Positions 14,437 through 23,205 are shown, counted from the first letter of the stretch. The stretch: 43,057 bases of DNA from an uncultured Prevotellaceae bacterium (GCA_905207705.1 CAJLMA010000015.1:1-43057); one strand, 5' to 3'. Notes: a model not told the origin generated them from the letters alone. Made by a program: numbers and translations.

Positions 14437-15600
14437 TCACGAGTCGGCAAATCTTTTCTTGATCGCTTTGGCCAAAGCTTTGCAAAGGCGGCAGTATCTG
14501 ACATCTATCCATGCCGGTTCGCGTCCGATTTTTACGGACATTTCTTTTGATGTAGTGCCTTTGAAATAACGACTTTGCCATATCCATTTGTCGGTATCAT
14601 CCCATCCCATGCGTTCGGATGCATAATAAAGGAAGTCGTCAAGGTTGCCGAATTGCCAAGTGCAGCCGACAAGGTAGGTCATGAGAATGTCGGACTTGGA
14701 CGGTTCCAAGTTGTCGGCAATGTCAATGTTGTCAACGGCAACGGCTTGCCATGTGGAAGGTTTTTCTTTTTTATGGCGCAAAATCTTCAACGTGTAAATG
14801 TTGTTGAGTTCAATAAGTTCCTTTATGAGGCACGTTTCGGCAGCTTTCAACGTCTGCTTGAATAATTCATGTTTTATGCCTAAAGAGCTGATAATAGTCT
14901 GTTCGTCCCATTTTTTTAGATAGACGGCATCCAGTATGTCGTGCATTGGTCCTTCTTCCACAAGGTTGACGGCATATTTACGGGTGTCGGAATCCTGGCT
15001 GCGCAGAGCCAGTCGGTAGCAGCCCGGAGAAGTGAATATCCTTGGCGATATGCGACCTTGGTCTATGTAGGTTGACAGAAGAATATCGGAAGCTACTTTT
15101 TTAAGCCATGTGTACAGGGAGGATTCATAACGGTAGCTGTTGAGCCGTCGCCAATTATTTTCCCACATTGCCTCATAGACGAATGTAGAAATGTCGGAAA
15201 CAGGCGAGTCAATCCTGAAGTCGTTGTTATATGATATGTTGAGGAGCGTAAAGATTCTGATTACTGAGGGATTGTTGAAGAAAAAACTTTGTGCGCAGCG
15301 TTCATCAGATTTTATGCCTTCGATTATGACATTGTATTTATCATAGTTCTCAAGGACTTCCATCATTTTTGCTAAAAGTGTTTTGCAAGAGTCTTTAGGA
15401 TGGCGCAAATGGTATTCATCCAAGATTTTTCCCAGCTTGTTGTCGGGCATCGAGGGTTTTTTCCCATGAGAAGCTACATACATGTCCTTGATGCGGTTTT
15501 GCAACGTTTCAAGAAGAGCCTTGCCGTGGTAGCAGGCCGATGTGTTTTGAGCCGAGCAGGCGTGCTTGCATATAGCAGGCGTTAATTTGTTGATTTCCAT
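14437..15600 (-). CDS. sigma-70-like protein, divergent
   Basis: A 387-residue protein from the ATG at 15600 (MEINKLTPAICKHACS). Residues about 138-180, ISTFVYEAMWENNWRRLNSY followed by RYESSLYTWLKKVASD, look like sigma-70 region 2 (the F..WL..IA core-binding and -10 helices). The last 50 residues, WIWQSRYFKGTTSKEMSVKIGREP followed by AWIDVRYCRLCKALAKAI, look like region 4 (a helix-turn-helix ending in RLxRA). The 150-residue spacing between them and the 135-residue N-terminal part with six cysteines in 110 residues are unlike ordinary ECF sigma factors (about 180 residues). It may be an extended ECF-like factor, or a sigma-derived regulator. No anti-sigma gene is adjacent. The sigma assignment is by motif pattern only. 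Confidence 0.55.
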   Translation of the reverse strand: MEINKLTPAICKHACSAQNTSACYHGKALLETLQNRIKDMYVASHGKKPSMPDNKLGKILDEYHLRHPKDSCKTLLAKMMEVLENYDKYNVIIEGIKSDERCAQSFFFNNPSVIRIFTLLNISYNNDFRIDSPVSDISTFVYEAMWENNWRRLNSYRYESSLYTWLKKVASDILLSTYIDQGRISPRIFTSPGCYRLALRSQDSDTRKYAVNLVEEGPMHDILDAVYLKKWDEQTIISSLGIKHELFKQTLKAAETCLIKELIELNNIYTLKILRHKKEKPSTWQAVAVDNIDIADNLEPSKSDILMTYLVGCTWQFGNLDDFLYYASERMGWDDTDKWIWQSRYFKGTTSKEMSVKIGREPAWIDVRYCRLCKALAKAIKKRFADS

Positions 15601-15871
15601 TGTAGTGGTGAGATAAAATTTAATTATATAGCACTTATTAAAAGTAGTGTGAATCATTTTATTACCACATTCGTGAGTGGCATCAGGTGTGTGAAAGTAA
15701 AATTATCTGTCAAATATTGAATTGTAATTCACAAATAGCACTATTCACCCATAATCTTTTTACAAAAATAAAAAGATTGGCCTGTTTAAAAGAAATTTTA
15801 ACCAACAATAACATTGTCATACGATGTGGGAATGAATGTTTTGAAAAGTTATGAAAAAACTCGGCAAAAAA
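15601..15871. other. intergenic region between the sigma-like gene and the tRNA-Arg promoter
   Basis: About 270 bp, A+T-rich, no gene seen. No perfect TAnnTTTG box points toward the sigma-like gene; the closest are TACTTTTA and TACTTTCA. That gene may therefore depend on another factor. Confidence 0.35.
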
Positions 15872-15902
15872 TTTGTAATGATAAAAATGTTGCTTACCTT
15901 TG
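15872..15902 (+). promoter_or_regulatory. tRNA-Arg promoter
   Basis: TTTG (15872-15875), a 19-bp spacer and TACCTTTG (15895-15902): a full match to the Bacteroidetes consensus, 12 bp before the tRNA. Confidence 0.85.
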
Positions 15903-15914
15903 TACCCACAATTA

Positions 15915-15988
15915 GGCCCATTAGCTCAACTGAATAGAGTATCTGACTACGGATCAGAAGGTTACAGGTTTGAATCCTGTATGGGTCA
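15915..15988 (+). tRNA. tRNA-Arg (anticodon ACG)
   Basis: A 74-nt cloverleaf. The acceptor GGCCCAT pairs with ATGGGTC (one G-T pair). The anticodon arm is TCTGA-CTACGGA-TCAGA with ACG in the loop, and the T arm is ACAGG-TTTGAAT-CCTGT. The discriminator is A, and CCA is not encoded. The first anticodon base A would be deaminated to inosine to read CGN codons. Confidence 0.93.
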
Positions 15989-15993
15989 CATAG

Positions 15994-16030
15994 AGAAGCA
16001 GGTGAAAGTAATTTTCATCTGCTTCTTTTA
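15994..16030 (+). terminator. tRNA-Arg terminator
   Basis: AGAAGCAG (15994-16001) pairs with CTGCTTCT (16019-16026), extended by TGAAA/TTTCA. TTTTAATTT follows. Confidence 0.8.
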
Positions 16031-16121
16031 ATTTAAAACGTCAATGTCATTTTGAGGCTTTGCGATGTAATACAGGAACTTAACCGAAAGGTTCAAATCG
16101 AGTGTTTGAGTAGATTTACGC

Positions 16122-16152
16122 TTGTTAATTAATCTTATTTAGATTAAATTTG
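16122..16152 (+). promoter_or_regulatory. promoter of the hybrid sensor gene
   Basis: TTG (16122-16124), a 20-bp spacer and TAAATTTG (16145-16152), 40 bp before the ATG at 16193. Confidence 0.7.
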
Positions 16153-16192
16153 CGACAAGAATATAGGAAAACAATAATGTAACTGCATTGTT

Positions 16193-18514
16193 ATGCGTAG
16201 GACAAAGTTAATCAGAGTAATACATTTCATAATGTTGTTTTGTTCGGTTTTGAAGCTTCAAGCCCTGCCGAGTTATGACAATGTTTTGTTCATAACGTCC
16301 TATGACAATTCATTTCCCACTGTATCTATGCAGGTTGCCGGATTAAAGTCGGTGTTGAATCAGGATTCAGTGTCGGTCGATATTGAGGAAATGGATTGCA
16401 AGCGTTTCCCACAAGATGCGAATGTGGCTTCTTTTGGCGAGCGACTGCTGTTCAAGTTAAAGAATCTGCCATATAAATATGACGTGGCTGTGCTTGCAGA
16501 CGATAACGCGTTGCTTTTCGGCTTGTCGGAGCAGCATGGCATGCTCGATAGCATTCCTATGGTGTTCCTTGGGGTAAATAACATGCATCTTGCATTGGAA
16601 CAAAACAAGAATCCGCAAGTTACAGGAGTCACCGAGACATTGGGCATGAGTGGGACAATCGAAGTGATGAAGAACCTGTTTCCTGATTCGCCGAGAGTAA
16701 TTGCCATATCTGACGGGACAGTGACAGGACGTTCTGACTCAATGTCGTTCTCGTCGGCAGCCACATTGGCTTGGGCCGATTATGAAATACTTGACTTGCG
16801 CGTGCTTTCTTTCGACGACCTTGCCGAGAAGTTGCGTGGCATCCCCGAGGATGTCCCTGTATTGCTTATATCGGCCTATACCGATTGTCGCGGAGTAACG
16901 AAAACATTCAACGAGAGCCTTGAACTCATAACGTCCAATCTTCGTGCGCCATTGTTCCATCTATGGCCTCATGGATTGGGCAAAGGGGTATTTGGCGGCG
17001 ATATGGTGTCGCAGTATGAGCAAGGCAGGTTGGCCGGCATGATGGTGTCGCAAATATTGAGCGGCCACGATGTAGCTTCCATAAACGTACAAAACGACAA
17101 TGGGAGCAAGTACATGTTTGATTATAACGAGTTGTCGAGATTCGGCATTGACGAATCAAGTTTGCCCGAAGACAGTGAGATTGTCAACAAGCCGCGTTCG
17201 GTGCTTTGGATAAACGAGAGCTTTATGCCCTATGCAATAAGTTGCGGCATGGTGCTTGTGATGTTGGTTCTGTTTGCAATAGTATCGTCGGCGAAGAAGC
17301 GCAAGTTGAAGAAATACTTGCAAATCACCAACCAAACTATAAACGCCCTTAATGAAGAACTTGTGCGGTCGAAAGAGGAAACCGACCGCAGGAACAGGTA
17401 CAAGGGATTGTTTATCGAGAACCTTGCAAGGGAATTGAAAGCCCCATTGAATGTCATAGATGATTTTTCGGAGATTATTTCGGAACCGGGCTTGAAACCC
17501 GATGAGGTTGCAGGTTATGGGAAAGTCATAATATTGTCGGCTCGCAAAATCAAGCAAGTGATAGGCGATATAACTGACTTTTCAAACATATATTCCACGG
17601 GAGCACGTTTGTCGGTATCTGACATTTGCTTAAACGACTTGTTGCGCGACATTTTTGCTGATTTCAAGATAATCGCCGGGGAAAAGAATGTGGCTCTGTC
17701 GTTGGAGCTGCCGCTGAAAGACAAAGACAGCTACATAGTTTCTGACAGGGAACGTATTGCCAAGATTCTCGACCACTTGCTCGACAACGCATTGAAATAC
17801 ACTGCCCAAGGTAAGATAAGCATGCGTTACAAGGTCGATGAAATAAAGCAGCAGATATTCATATCTGTATCCGACACTGGGATAGGAATACCTCAGAAAC
17901 GCAGGATGATATTGTCGGAAATATTCAGCAACAATTCGGGCGACATACTCGACACGCACGAAAAAGTGGGTTTGGGGTTGACGATAGCCCAAAAAAATGC
18001 AGTTCTTATACAAGGTCAATTGTCGTTTGAGTCAACCGAGGGTGTCGGGTCGGTATTCACGTTAAGCATACCGATGAAGATTAGTGACGACTTGTCTAAA
18101 TCTACAGCGGTGATTGCCGATCCTTCCTATCCTGTCGTGTTGATAGTCGAAGCCGAAAGCACGTCGTTCTTGTACCTTAAAGTGCTGATGGAACGTTTGA
18201 GCATGAGCCTGCGCATCATTCATGCGCGTACAAGCAACGAAGCCGTGGCCGATTGCCTGACGAAGCGAGTAGACATGGTGCTTGCCGGCGTCAACCTTGC
18301 GTCGGACGAAGGGTTGAAGATGATAAGCGAGATACGAAAGGCCGTGCCTCTTGTGCCAATCGTAGCCGTGTTGCCTTCCGATTCAAAGTCGGATGTAGAC
18401 GATGCCATTGCAGCCGGCGCAAATGATTATCTTGTAAAGCCTGTCAATCGAGACAGTCTTATGGCCCGATGCCGCAAATATCTTTCTAAATTTGCCGCAT
18501 TTTCAAGGAAATGA
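16193..18514 (+). CDS. hybrid sensor histidine-kinase-like protein lacking both phosphoacceptor residues
   Basis: A 773-residue membrane protein. It has a signal peptide, then a periplasmic domain (about 28-335) resembling ABC substrate-binding/TrpX-type proteins (VLFITSYDNSFPTVSMQVAGL, VPMVFLGVNN-like strands). A membrane segment (about 343-365) and coiled coil follow, then a kinase core. The H-box reads FIENLARELKAPLNVI, with Arg413 where the phosphorylated His belongs. The ATPase motifs are intact: HLLDNALKYT, SDTGIGIP and VGLGLTIA. The C-terminal receiver (about 645-765) reads VDMVLAGVNL, with Gly699 in place of the phosphorylated Asp, and its acidic pair is VEAES, though the LVKP lysine remains. 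It may bind ATP yet not relay phosphate. The next gene starts 53 bp downstream on the same strand and is probably co-transcribed. Confidence 0.88.
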   Translation: MRRTKLIRVIHFIMLFCSVLKLQALPSYDNVLFITSYDNSFPTVSMQVAGLKSVLNQDSVSVDIEEMDCKRFPQDANVASFGERLLFKLKNLPYKYDVAVLADDNALLFGLSEQHGMLDSIPMVFLGVNNMHLALEQNKNPQVTGVTETLGMSGTIEVMKNLFPDSPRVIAISDGTVTGRSDSMSFSSAATLAWADYEILDLRVLSFDDLAEKLRGIPEDVPVLLISAYTDCRGVTKTFNESLELITSNLRAPLFHLWPHGLGKGVFGGDMVSQYEQGRLAGMMVSQILSGHDVASINVQNDNGSKYMFDYNELSRFGIDESSLPEDSEIVNKPRSVLWINESFMPYAISCGMVLVMLVLFAIVSSAKKRKLKKYLQITNQTINALNEELVRSKEETDRRNRYKGLFIENLARELKAPLNVIDDFSEIISEPGLKPDEVAGYGKVIILSARKIKQVIGDITDFSNIYSTGARLSVSDICLNDLLRDIFADFKIIAGEKNVALSLELPLKDKDSYIVSDRERIAKILDHLLDNALKYTAQGKISMRYKVDEIKQQIFISVSDTGIGIPQKRRMILSEIFSNNSGDILDTHEKVGLGLTIAQKNAVLIQGQLSFESTEGVGSVFTLSIPMKISDDLSKSTAVIADPSYPVVLIVEAESTSFLYLKVLMERLSMSLRIIHARTSNEAVADCLTKRVDMVLAGVNLASDEGLKMISEIRKAVPLVPIVAVLPSDSKSDVDDAIAAGANDYLVKPVNRDSLMARCRKYLSKFAAFSRK

Positions 18515-18567
18515 TATTTATTGCCCATTACGATATTGAAGTGAATTATATTTTAAAATTTTTTATC

Positions 18568-20400
18568 ATGGTAAAATTGGTTAGGAAAGCTGCTGCATTC
18601 ATGTTGATGTGCATGAGTTGTTCTTTTTTTGCAGCCGCGCAGACTTCAGAAGTGAAAGTTGTGCTTGAAGAAGATTTCGAGGAATTTACAGAAGGTTCCA
18701 TTGAAGCTCCCGGGACTGAAGATATTTCGTCGATATTGAACGGAAAATTGAGTGAACTGCTCCCGGGTTGGAGGGGTCGCGAGGTATATGAGGCAGGAGG
18801 CGCGTTGCGCATAGGCGAGGACGACTTGACGTCTACCAGCGCTTATTTGCAGACAACAACGTTGAGTTTGTCGCCATCGGAAGGCGGAAATATCAAGGTA
18901 TCGGCAAGAATAAAGGCCGTGAATGATTTTGGCAACATGTTTACCATCGGTTCAAATTCGGTGGTCGTATATGATGATAACTGGACCGATGTCGTTTTTG
19001 TTACCGACCGCAGCATGTACAATCTTAAAATCTCGGCTTTGCTGGGAGCATTTTACATAGATTATCTTAAGATTGAGCAGAGTGAGACATTCTTGATGAC
19101 TCCCGAGGCTTACAGGCCTGTAGATTTCGATGGAGAAAAGTTTACGGCAAAATGGCGTTCGGTTTCAGGAGCAGAGTCTTATCTTGTGGATGTCTATACT
19201 AAGGATGCCGAAGGTAACAAAAACTACATCTTGCAACAGGAAGAAACGACCGAAACAAGCATGGTGGTGACTGTTCCCGACAGTAGTCAGAAATATTATT
19301 ATTGCGTGGCGGCCAAAGCCGGTGATAATGTATCCATGACCTCGGAAGAGCAAGATGTTGTAATAAGAATAGACGAGCTTGAAGCTCCTGTCGCTCTTGA
19401 TGCTTCGGATGTCGACGACAATGGGTTCACTGCAAACTGGGAGGCTGTCGAGAATGCTGGAAGTTACAAAGTGTCGGTATATGCTACCGAAACATTGAGC
19501 GAGGCAAGGACTGTCGAATTGTTGAATGAAGATTTTGCAGGCATTACAGAGGGCGACATCGATTATGTTGAATTCCCTCCGCTACAAGAGTATCTTGACG
19601 CGTATACCACAGTGCCCGGATGGTATGCAGTAAACCATGTTTACGCATCGGGCTATCTTGGTATCTCACCTTACGGAGGAGAAGGATCACTACAGACTCC
19701 GTTCCTTGACTTGAGCAGCTCGAATGGCGCGTTTGTTGTAAACATGGTCATGGCCGAATATAGTTATGGTGACTATTTCACGGGTACAACAATAAAAGTA
19801 GAGCTTGTAGATGCAACCGATAATGTCCTTGAATCTCATGATGTTGTGCTTGATGCCGGAGAATTTAAGTTGTATACCGTGGAATTTACCAACGGTGCTG
19901 CAAATACGGCAGTCAAGGTCATTTATGACGGTTCAAACAAGATGTTTATCGATGAAATGTCAGTAAGTCAGGATTACGAGGCCGGAGATGTCATCAACAC
20001 TCTTGTCGCCGATCAAGAAACGACTGAATTGAGCTATAGGTTTGAATTTGACATGACTTCGGAGACTACATATAGCTATTGCGTAACTGCCATGGCTGCT
20101 ACCATCGATGACGATGGCAATGACGTGGTAATAGAATCAGAACCATCTAATATGGTTGAGGTGGGCGAACCGTTGGACGGAGTAAATGCGGTTGATGTAG
20201 CTGCTTCGGCTAAAGTCTTTGCACGTTCCGGCAAGCTCGTGGTGACTCTTATGGCAGATGATACAATCTCGGTTTACGGCATAGATGGCCGATTGACAGG
20301 CATGTATGATGGAGTTGAAGGTGAAAATGTAATCGAAGCCGACGGCATTGTAATCGTAAGACTCGGCAACGGAGAAGTATTCAAAGCCATCGTGAAATAA
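18568..20400 (+). CDS. secreted fibronectin-type-III protein with a C-terminal sorting-like domain
   Basis: A 610-residue exported protein from the ATG at 18568 (MVKLVRKAAAFMLMCMSCSF, signal peptide ending near AAAQ). Two segments of the form DFDGEKFTAKWRSVSGAESYLVDVY and DDNGFTANWEAVENAGSYKVSVY are Fn3 domains. Between and around them are beta-rich segments (LEEDFEEFTEGS and LLNEDFAGITEGDIDY are related), probably carbohydrate-binding-like jelly rolls. The last 60 residues (FARSGKLVVTLMADDTISVY, then GIDGRLTGMYDGVEGENVIE) resemble the C-terminal sorting-type domain of Bacteroidetes surface proteins (T9SS type A-like). It probably acts at the cell surface. The ligand is unknown. It follows the hybrid sensor by 53 bp. 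Confidence 0.8.
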   Translation: MVKLVRKAAAFMLMCMSCSFFAAAQTSEVKVVLEEDFEEFTEGSIEAPGTEDISSILNGKLSELLPGWRGREVYEAGGALRIGEDDLTSTSAYLQTTTLSLSPSEGGNIKVSARIKAVNDFGNMFTIGSNSVVVYDDNWTDVVFVTDRSMYNLKISALLGAFYIDYLKIEQSETFLMTPEAYRPVDFDGEKFTAKWRSVSGAESYLVDVYTKDAEGNKNYILQQEETTETSMVVTVPDSSQKYYYCVAAKAGDNVSMTSEEQDVVIRIDELEAPVALDASDVDDNGFTANWEAVENAGSYKVSVYATETLSEARTVELLNEDFAGITEGDIDYVEFPPLQEYLDAYTTVPGWYAVNHVYASGYLGISPYGGEGSLQTPFLDLSSSNGAFVVNMVMAEYSYGDYFTGTTIKVELVDATDNVLESHDVVLDAGEFKLYTVEFTNGAANTAVKVIYDGSNKMFIDEMSVSQDYEAGDVINTLVADQETTELSYRFEFDMTSETTYSYCVTAMAATIDDDGNDVVIESEPSNMVEVGEPLDGVNAVDVAASAKVFARSGKLVVTLMADDTISVYGIDGRLTGMYDGVEGENVIEADGIVIVRLGNGEVFKAIVK

Positions 20401-20433
20401 CGAATAAACATATATTCATTCTATTTTGATATG

Positions 20434-20470
20434 ACGGGTCATCCGAATGAGGTGACCCGTTTTTGTTTTT
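20434..20470 (+). terminator. terminator after the Fn3 protein gene
   Basis: ACGGGTCA (20434-20441) pairs perfectly with TGACCCGT (20453-20460), and TTTTGTTTTT follows. Confidence 0.85.
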
Positions 20471-20547
20471 GTGCCGTAAGAGCAGAGGCACTCGACAATG
20501 TGAAAAAATAAGCAAGTTCATTTTTTTCCATTGCACTCAACTTTCAC

Positions 20548-20639
20548 TATCTTTCCATAAGATAGGATGCGGTTCAGCATAGTCAAACATAAAAACGTTG
20601 TTTTTTGTTTGTCTCTGCACTCACCTTTCACTATCTTTG
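20548..20639 (+). promoter_or_regulatory. duplicated promoter module upstream of tyrS (copy 2)
   Basis: The downstream promoter is TTTG (20608-20611), exactly 20 bp, then TATCTTTG (20632-20639). The spacer ends in GCACTCACCTTTCAC. The upstream copy has TTGCACTCAACTTTCAC before TATCTTTC (20548-20555). It is preceded by CAAGTTCATTTTTTT and followed by ATAAGATAGGATGCGGTTCAGCATA. Block order and sequences match those upstream of the 10531 flippase and ruvB. The tyrS leader is about 38 nt. Confidence 0.75.
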
Positions 20640-20683
20640 CAGGATATAATTCTAATTATTAAAATAAACAATATTCTCATTCG

Positions 20684-21976
20684 ATGAATTTTATAGAAGA
20701 GCTGAAATGGCGCGGCATGATAAATAACATGATGCCGGGAACAGAAGAACAATTGCAGAAAGAAATGACAACGGCTTATCTCGGAATTGACCCGACTGCC
20801 GATTCTTTACACATTGGTCATCTCGTGGGAGTTATGATGCTCAAGCACTTGCAACGTGCAGGACACAGGCCGATAGCACTTGTCGGTGGTGCAACAGGAA
20901 TGATAGGCGACCCGTCGATGAAGTCGCAGGAACGTGTATTGATAGATGAAGCCACGTTGCGCCACAACCAAGAGTGCATAAAGAAACAACTTTCCAAGTT
21001 CTTGGATTTTGACAGCGATGCGCCAAATCATGCAATCCTCGTGAATAATTACGACTGGATGAAAGATTATGGTTTCTTGAATTTCATCAGGGATATAGGC
21101 AAGCACATAACTGTCAACTACATGATGGCAAAGGACTCGGTGAAGAAACGTCTGGGCAGTGACACGCAGCATGGCATGTCGTTTACCGAATTTTCTTACC
21201 AGTTATTGCAGGGTTATGACTTCTTGCATCTGTATGAGACAATGAACTGCAAATTGCAGATGGGCGGGTCAGACCAATGGGGAAATATCACAACAGGAGC
21301 CGAATTGATAAGACGTGTCAACGGCGGAGAAGTGTATGCGCTCACTTGTCCACTCATTACCAAGGCCGACGGTGGAAAGTTTGGCAAGACCGAGTCGGGC
21401 AATGTGTGGCTTGATCCTAAGCGTACCTCACCTTATAAATTCTATCAATTTTGGCTTAACGTGAGCGATGCCGATGCTGAGAAATATATAAAGATATTTA
21501 CCGACCTGCCTAAGAAAGAGATAGACGCATTGGTGGCTGAGCAAGAGAAGGATCCGGGACAAAGGCCGTTGCAAAAGCGTCTTGCCAAGGAAATTACAAC
21601 AATGGTACATTCTGCCGAAGAATATGAGGCTGCAGTGGAGGCTTCACAGATATTGTTCTCAAACAAAGCCGAGGAGATTCTTCATCGCATAGATGAAGAC
21701 ACATTGCTTTCGGTGTTTGACGGTGTTCCTCAATATGAAGTGCCAATGAGCGTGATAGAAAACGGAGTGCCACTTGTTGAACTTGTAACTACTCATGCTC
21801 CTGTGTTCCAGTCGAAAGGTGAGATGCGCAAGCTAATACAAAGCGGTGGCGTGTCAATCAATAAGAATAAAGTGAACGACGCTGCCATGACTATCGACAA
21901 GTCATATCTTCTTAACGGGAAGTACATTCTTGCGCAACGCGGTAAGAAGAATTATTATTTGCTCATAGTGAAATGA
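20684..21976 (+). CDS. tyrS: tyrosine--tRNA ligase
   Basis: A 430-residue class I aminoacyl-tRNA synthetase that charges tRNA-Tyr in the cytoplasm. The HIGH motif is in DSLHIGHLVGVM (near residues 37-48). Tyrosine-binding motifs include SYQLLQGYDF and QMGGSDQWGNI. The KMSKS-type loop is KFGKTESG. The C-terminal S4 RNA-binding domain (GEMRKLIQSGGVSINKNKV) is present. Length is typical of bacterial TyrS. The gene is monocistronic: the duplicated promoter module lies upstream and a strong hairpin terminator follows. No T-box or other leader control is visible. Confidence 0.97.
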   Translation: MNFIEELKWRGMINNMMPGTEEQLQKEMTTAYLGIDPTADSLHIGHLVGVMMLKHLQRAGHRPIALVGGATGMIGDPSMKSQERVLIDEATLRHNQECIKKQLSKFLDFDSDAPNHAILVNNYDWMKDYGFLNFIRDIGKHITVNYMMAKDSVKKRLGSDTQHGMSFTEFSYQLLQGYDFLHLYETMNCKLQMGGSDQWGNITTGAELIRRVNGGEVYALTCPLITKADGGKFGKTESGNVWLDPKRTSPYKFYQFWLNVSDADAEKYIKIFTDLPKKEIDALVAEQEKDPGQRPLQKRLAKEITTMVHSAEEYEAAVEASQILFSNKAEEILHRIDEDTLLSVFDGVPQYEVPMSVIENGVPLVELVTTHAPVFQSKGEMRKLIQSGGVSINKNKVNDAAMTIDKSYLLNGKYILAQRGKKNYYLLIVK

Positions 21977-22033
21977 AAAGAGTATAAGCAGGGCAGCTTG
22001 GAAACTTGAAGGAAATAATAAAAACTATTTTAA

Positions 22034-22072
22034 GCGCCGGGCTGCGGATTTTCCGCGGTCCGGCACTTTTTT
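22034..22072 (+). terminator. terminator after tyrS
   Basis: GCCGG (22036-22040) pairs with CCGGC (22060-22064), continuing through GCGGA/TCCGC around a T-rich loop, and ACTTTTTT follows. Confidence 0.85.
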
Positions 22073-22090
22073 ATGAAGATATTTTGTGTT

Positions 22091-23131
22091 ATGGACTATA
22101 ATGAAGTTATAAAAAGGGCCAAGGATGCAATGGGTGGTAAGTTGTGCCGAGCCTGTGATGAGTGTAACGGGCGGGCTTGTCGCAACATGATTCCCGGTCC
22201 TGGAGCAAAGGGCGTAGGCGATACTGCAATGCGCAATTATGACATGTGGAAGAGAATCCGTGTGAGTATGGATACCATATGTGAAAAGAAACAGGTCGAC
22301 ACGAGTCTCGAGTTGTTCGGTCACAAGTTCAGATTCCCAATATTTGCCGGACCTGTAGGCGCAGTCAATATCCATTGCGGAGAAAAATATAACGATGAGG
22401 AGTACAATAATATTGTGGTCAAGGCGTGTGCCGAGGCTGGCGGAATGGCTTTTACCGGCGACGGAGTGCTTGAACAGGTTGTGCCTCAGGCCTGTGAAGC
22501 GATAAAGCGCAATGGTGGCATAGGAGTGCCGACGATAAAACCGTGGGACTCGGAGACCGTAAAACGCAAAATGGAATATGCGCGTGCTTGCGACTCGATA
22601 GCCATAGCAATGGATATCGATGCCGCGGGATTGCCTTTTCTCAGGAACAGCAATCCTCCGGCAGGGAGCAAGACAGTCGACGAATTGCGCGACATAATAG
22701 CATCGGCAGGCAAGCCGTTTGTGCTGAAGGGCATCATGACAGCCAAAGGTGCGGAAAAAGCTGTGGAAGCCGGTGCGTCAGCCATCGTTGTTTCAAATCA
22801 TGGAGGTCGTGTGCTTGACCAATGTCTTTCGACTGCCGAGGTGCTTGAAAATATAGTCCATGCCGTTGCCGGCCGTTGCCGCGTGCTTGTCGATGGAGGA
22901 ATCCGTTCGGGAGTCGATGTTTTTAAGGCTTTGGCTCTTGGGGCCGACGGCGTGTTGATATGCCGCCCGGTGGTAGTGTCGGCGTTTGGCGGTGCTGAAG
23001 AGGGCGTAAAATGTTATTTACGCAAAATAACTGAGGAACTTGAGGACACGATGGAAATGTGCGGAGCTCATTCGTTGAGTGACATTTCCCGTGACATGGT
23101 TTCAATTCCGGCCGACATGAGAATGTCGTGA
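22091..23131 (+). CDS. FMN-dependent alpha-hydroxy-acid oxidase/dehydrogenase family protein
   Basis: A 346-residue TIM-barrel flavoprotein from the ATG at 22091. The in-frame ATG at 22073 touches the tyrS terminator and adds six residues. The family core is clear: FRFPIFAGPVGAVN, the catalytic-base motif VVSNHGGRVLD, then VDGGIRSGVDVFKALALGADGV for FMN phosphate. Such enzymes oxidise L-lactate, glycolate or similar acids. The N-terminus is unusual for lactate oxidases: KLCRACDECNGRACRNMIPG holds four cysteines in 13 residues, suggesting a metal or Fe-S site and perhaps another electron acceptor than oxygen, which would suit an anaerobe. The substrate is not assignable. A strong terminator follows at 23163. 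Confidence 0.88.
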   Translation: MDYNEVIKRAKDAMGGKLCRACDECNGRACRNMIPGPGAKGVGDTAMRNYDMWKRIRVSMDTICEKKQVDTSLELFGHKFRFPIFAGPVGAVNIHCGEKYNDEEYNNIVVKACAEAGGMAFTGDGVLEQVVPQACEAIKRNGGIGVPTIKPWDSETVKRKMEYARACDSIAIAMDIDAAGLPFLRNSNPPAGSKTVDELRDIIASAGKPFVLKGIMTAKGAEKAVEAGASAIVVSNHGGRVLDQCLSTAEVLENIVHAVAGRCRVLVDGGIRSGVDVFKALALGADGVLICRPVVVSAFGGAEEGVKCYLRKITEELEDTMEMCGAHSLSDISRDMVSIPADMRMS

Positions 23132-23162
23132 TTCTGTATATTATATGTAGATAAAATGATTG

Positions 23163-23205
23163 ATCAAGGCCAGGCAGAAACATTTTCTGCCTGGCCTTGA
23201 TTGTG
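23163..23205 (+). terminator. terminator after the alpha-hydroxy-acid oxidase gene
   Basis: ATCAAGGCCAGGCAGAA (from 23163) pairs with TTCTGCCTGGCCTTGAT (to 23201), an almost uninterrupted 17-bp stem. TGTGTTTTA follows. Confidence 0.85.
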
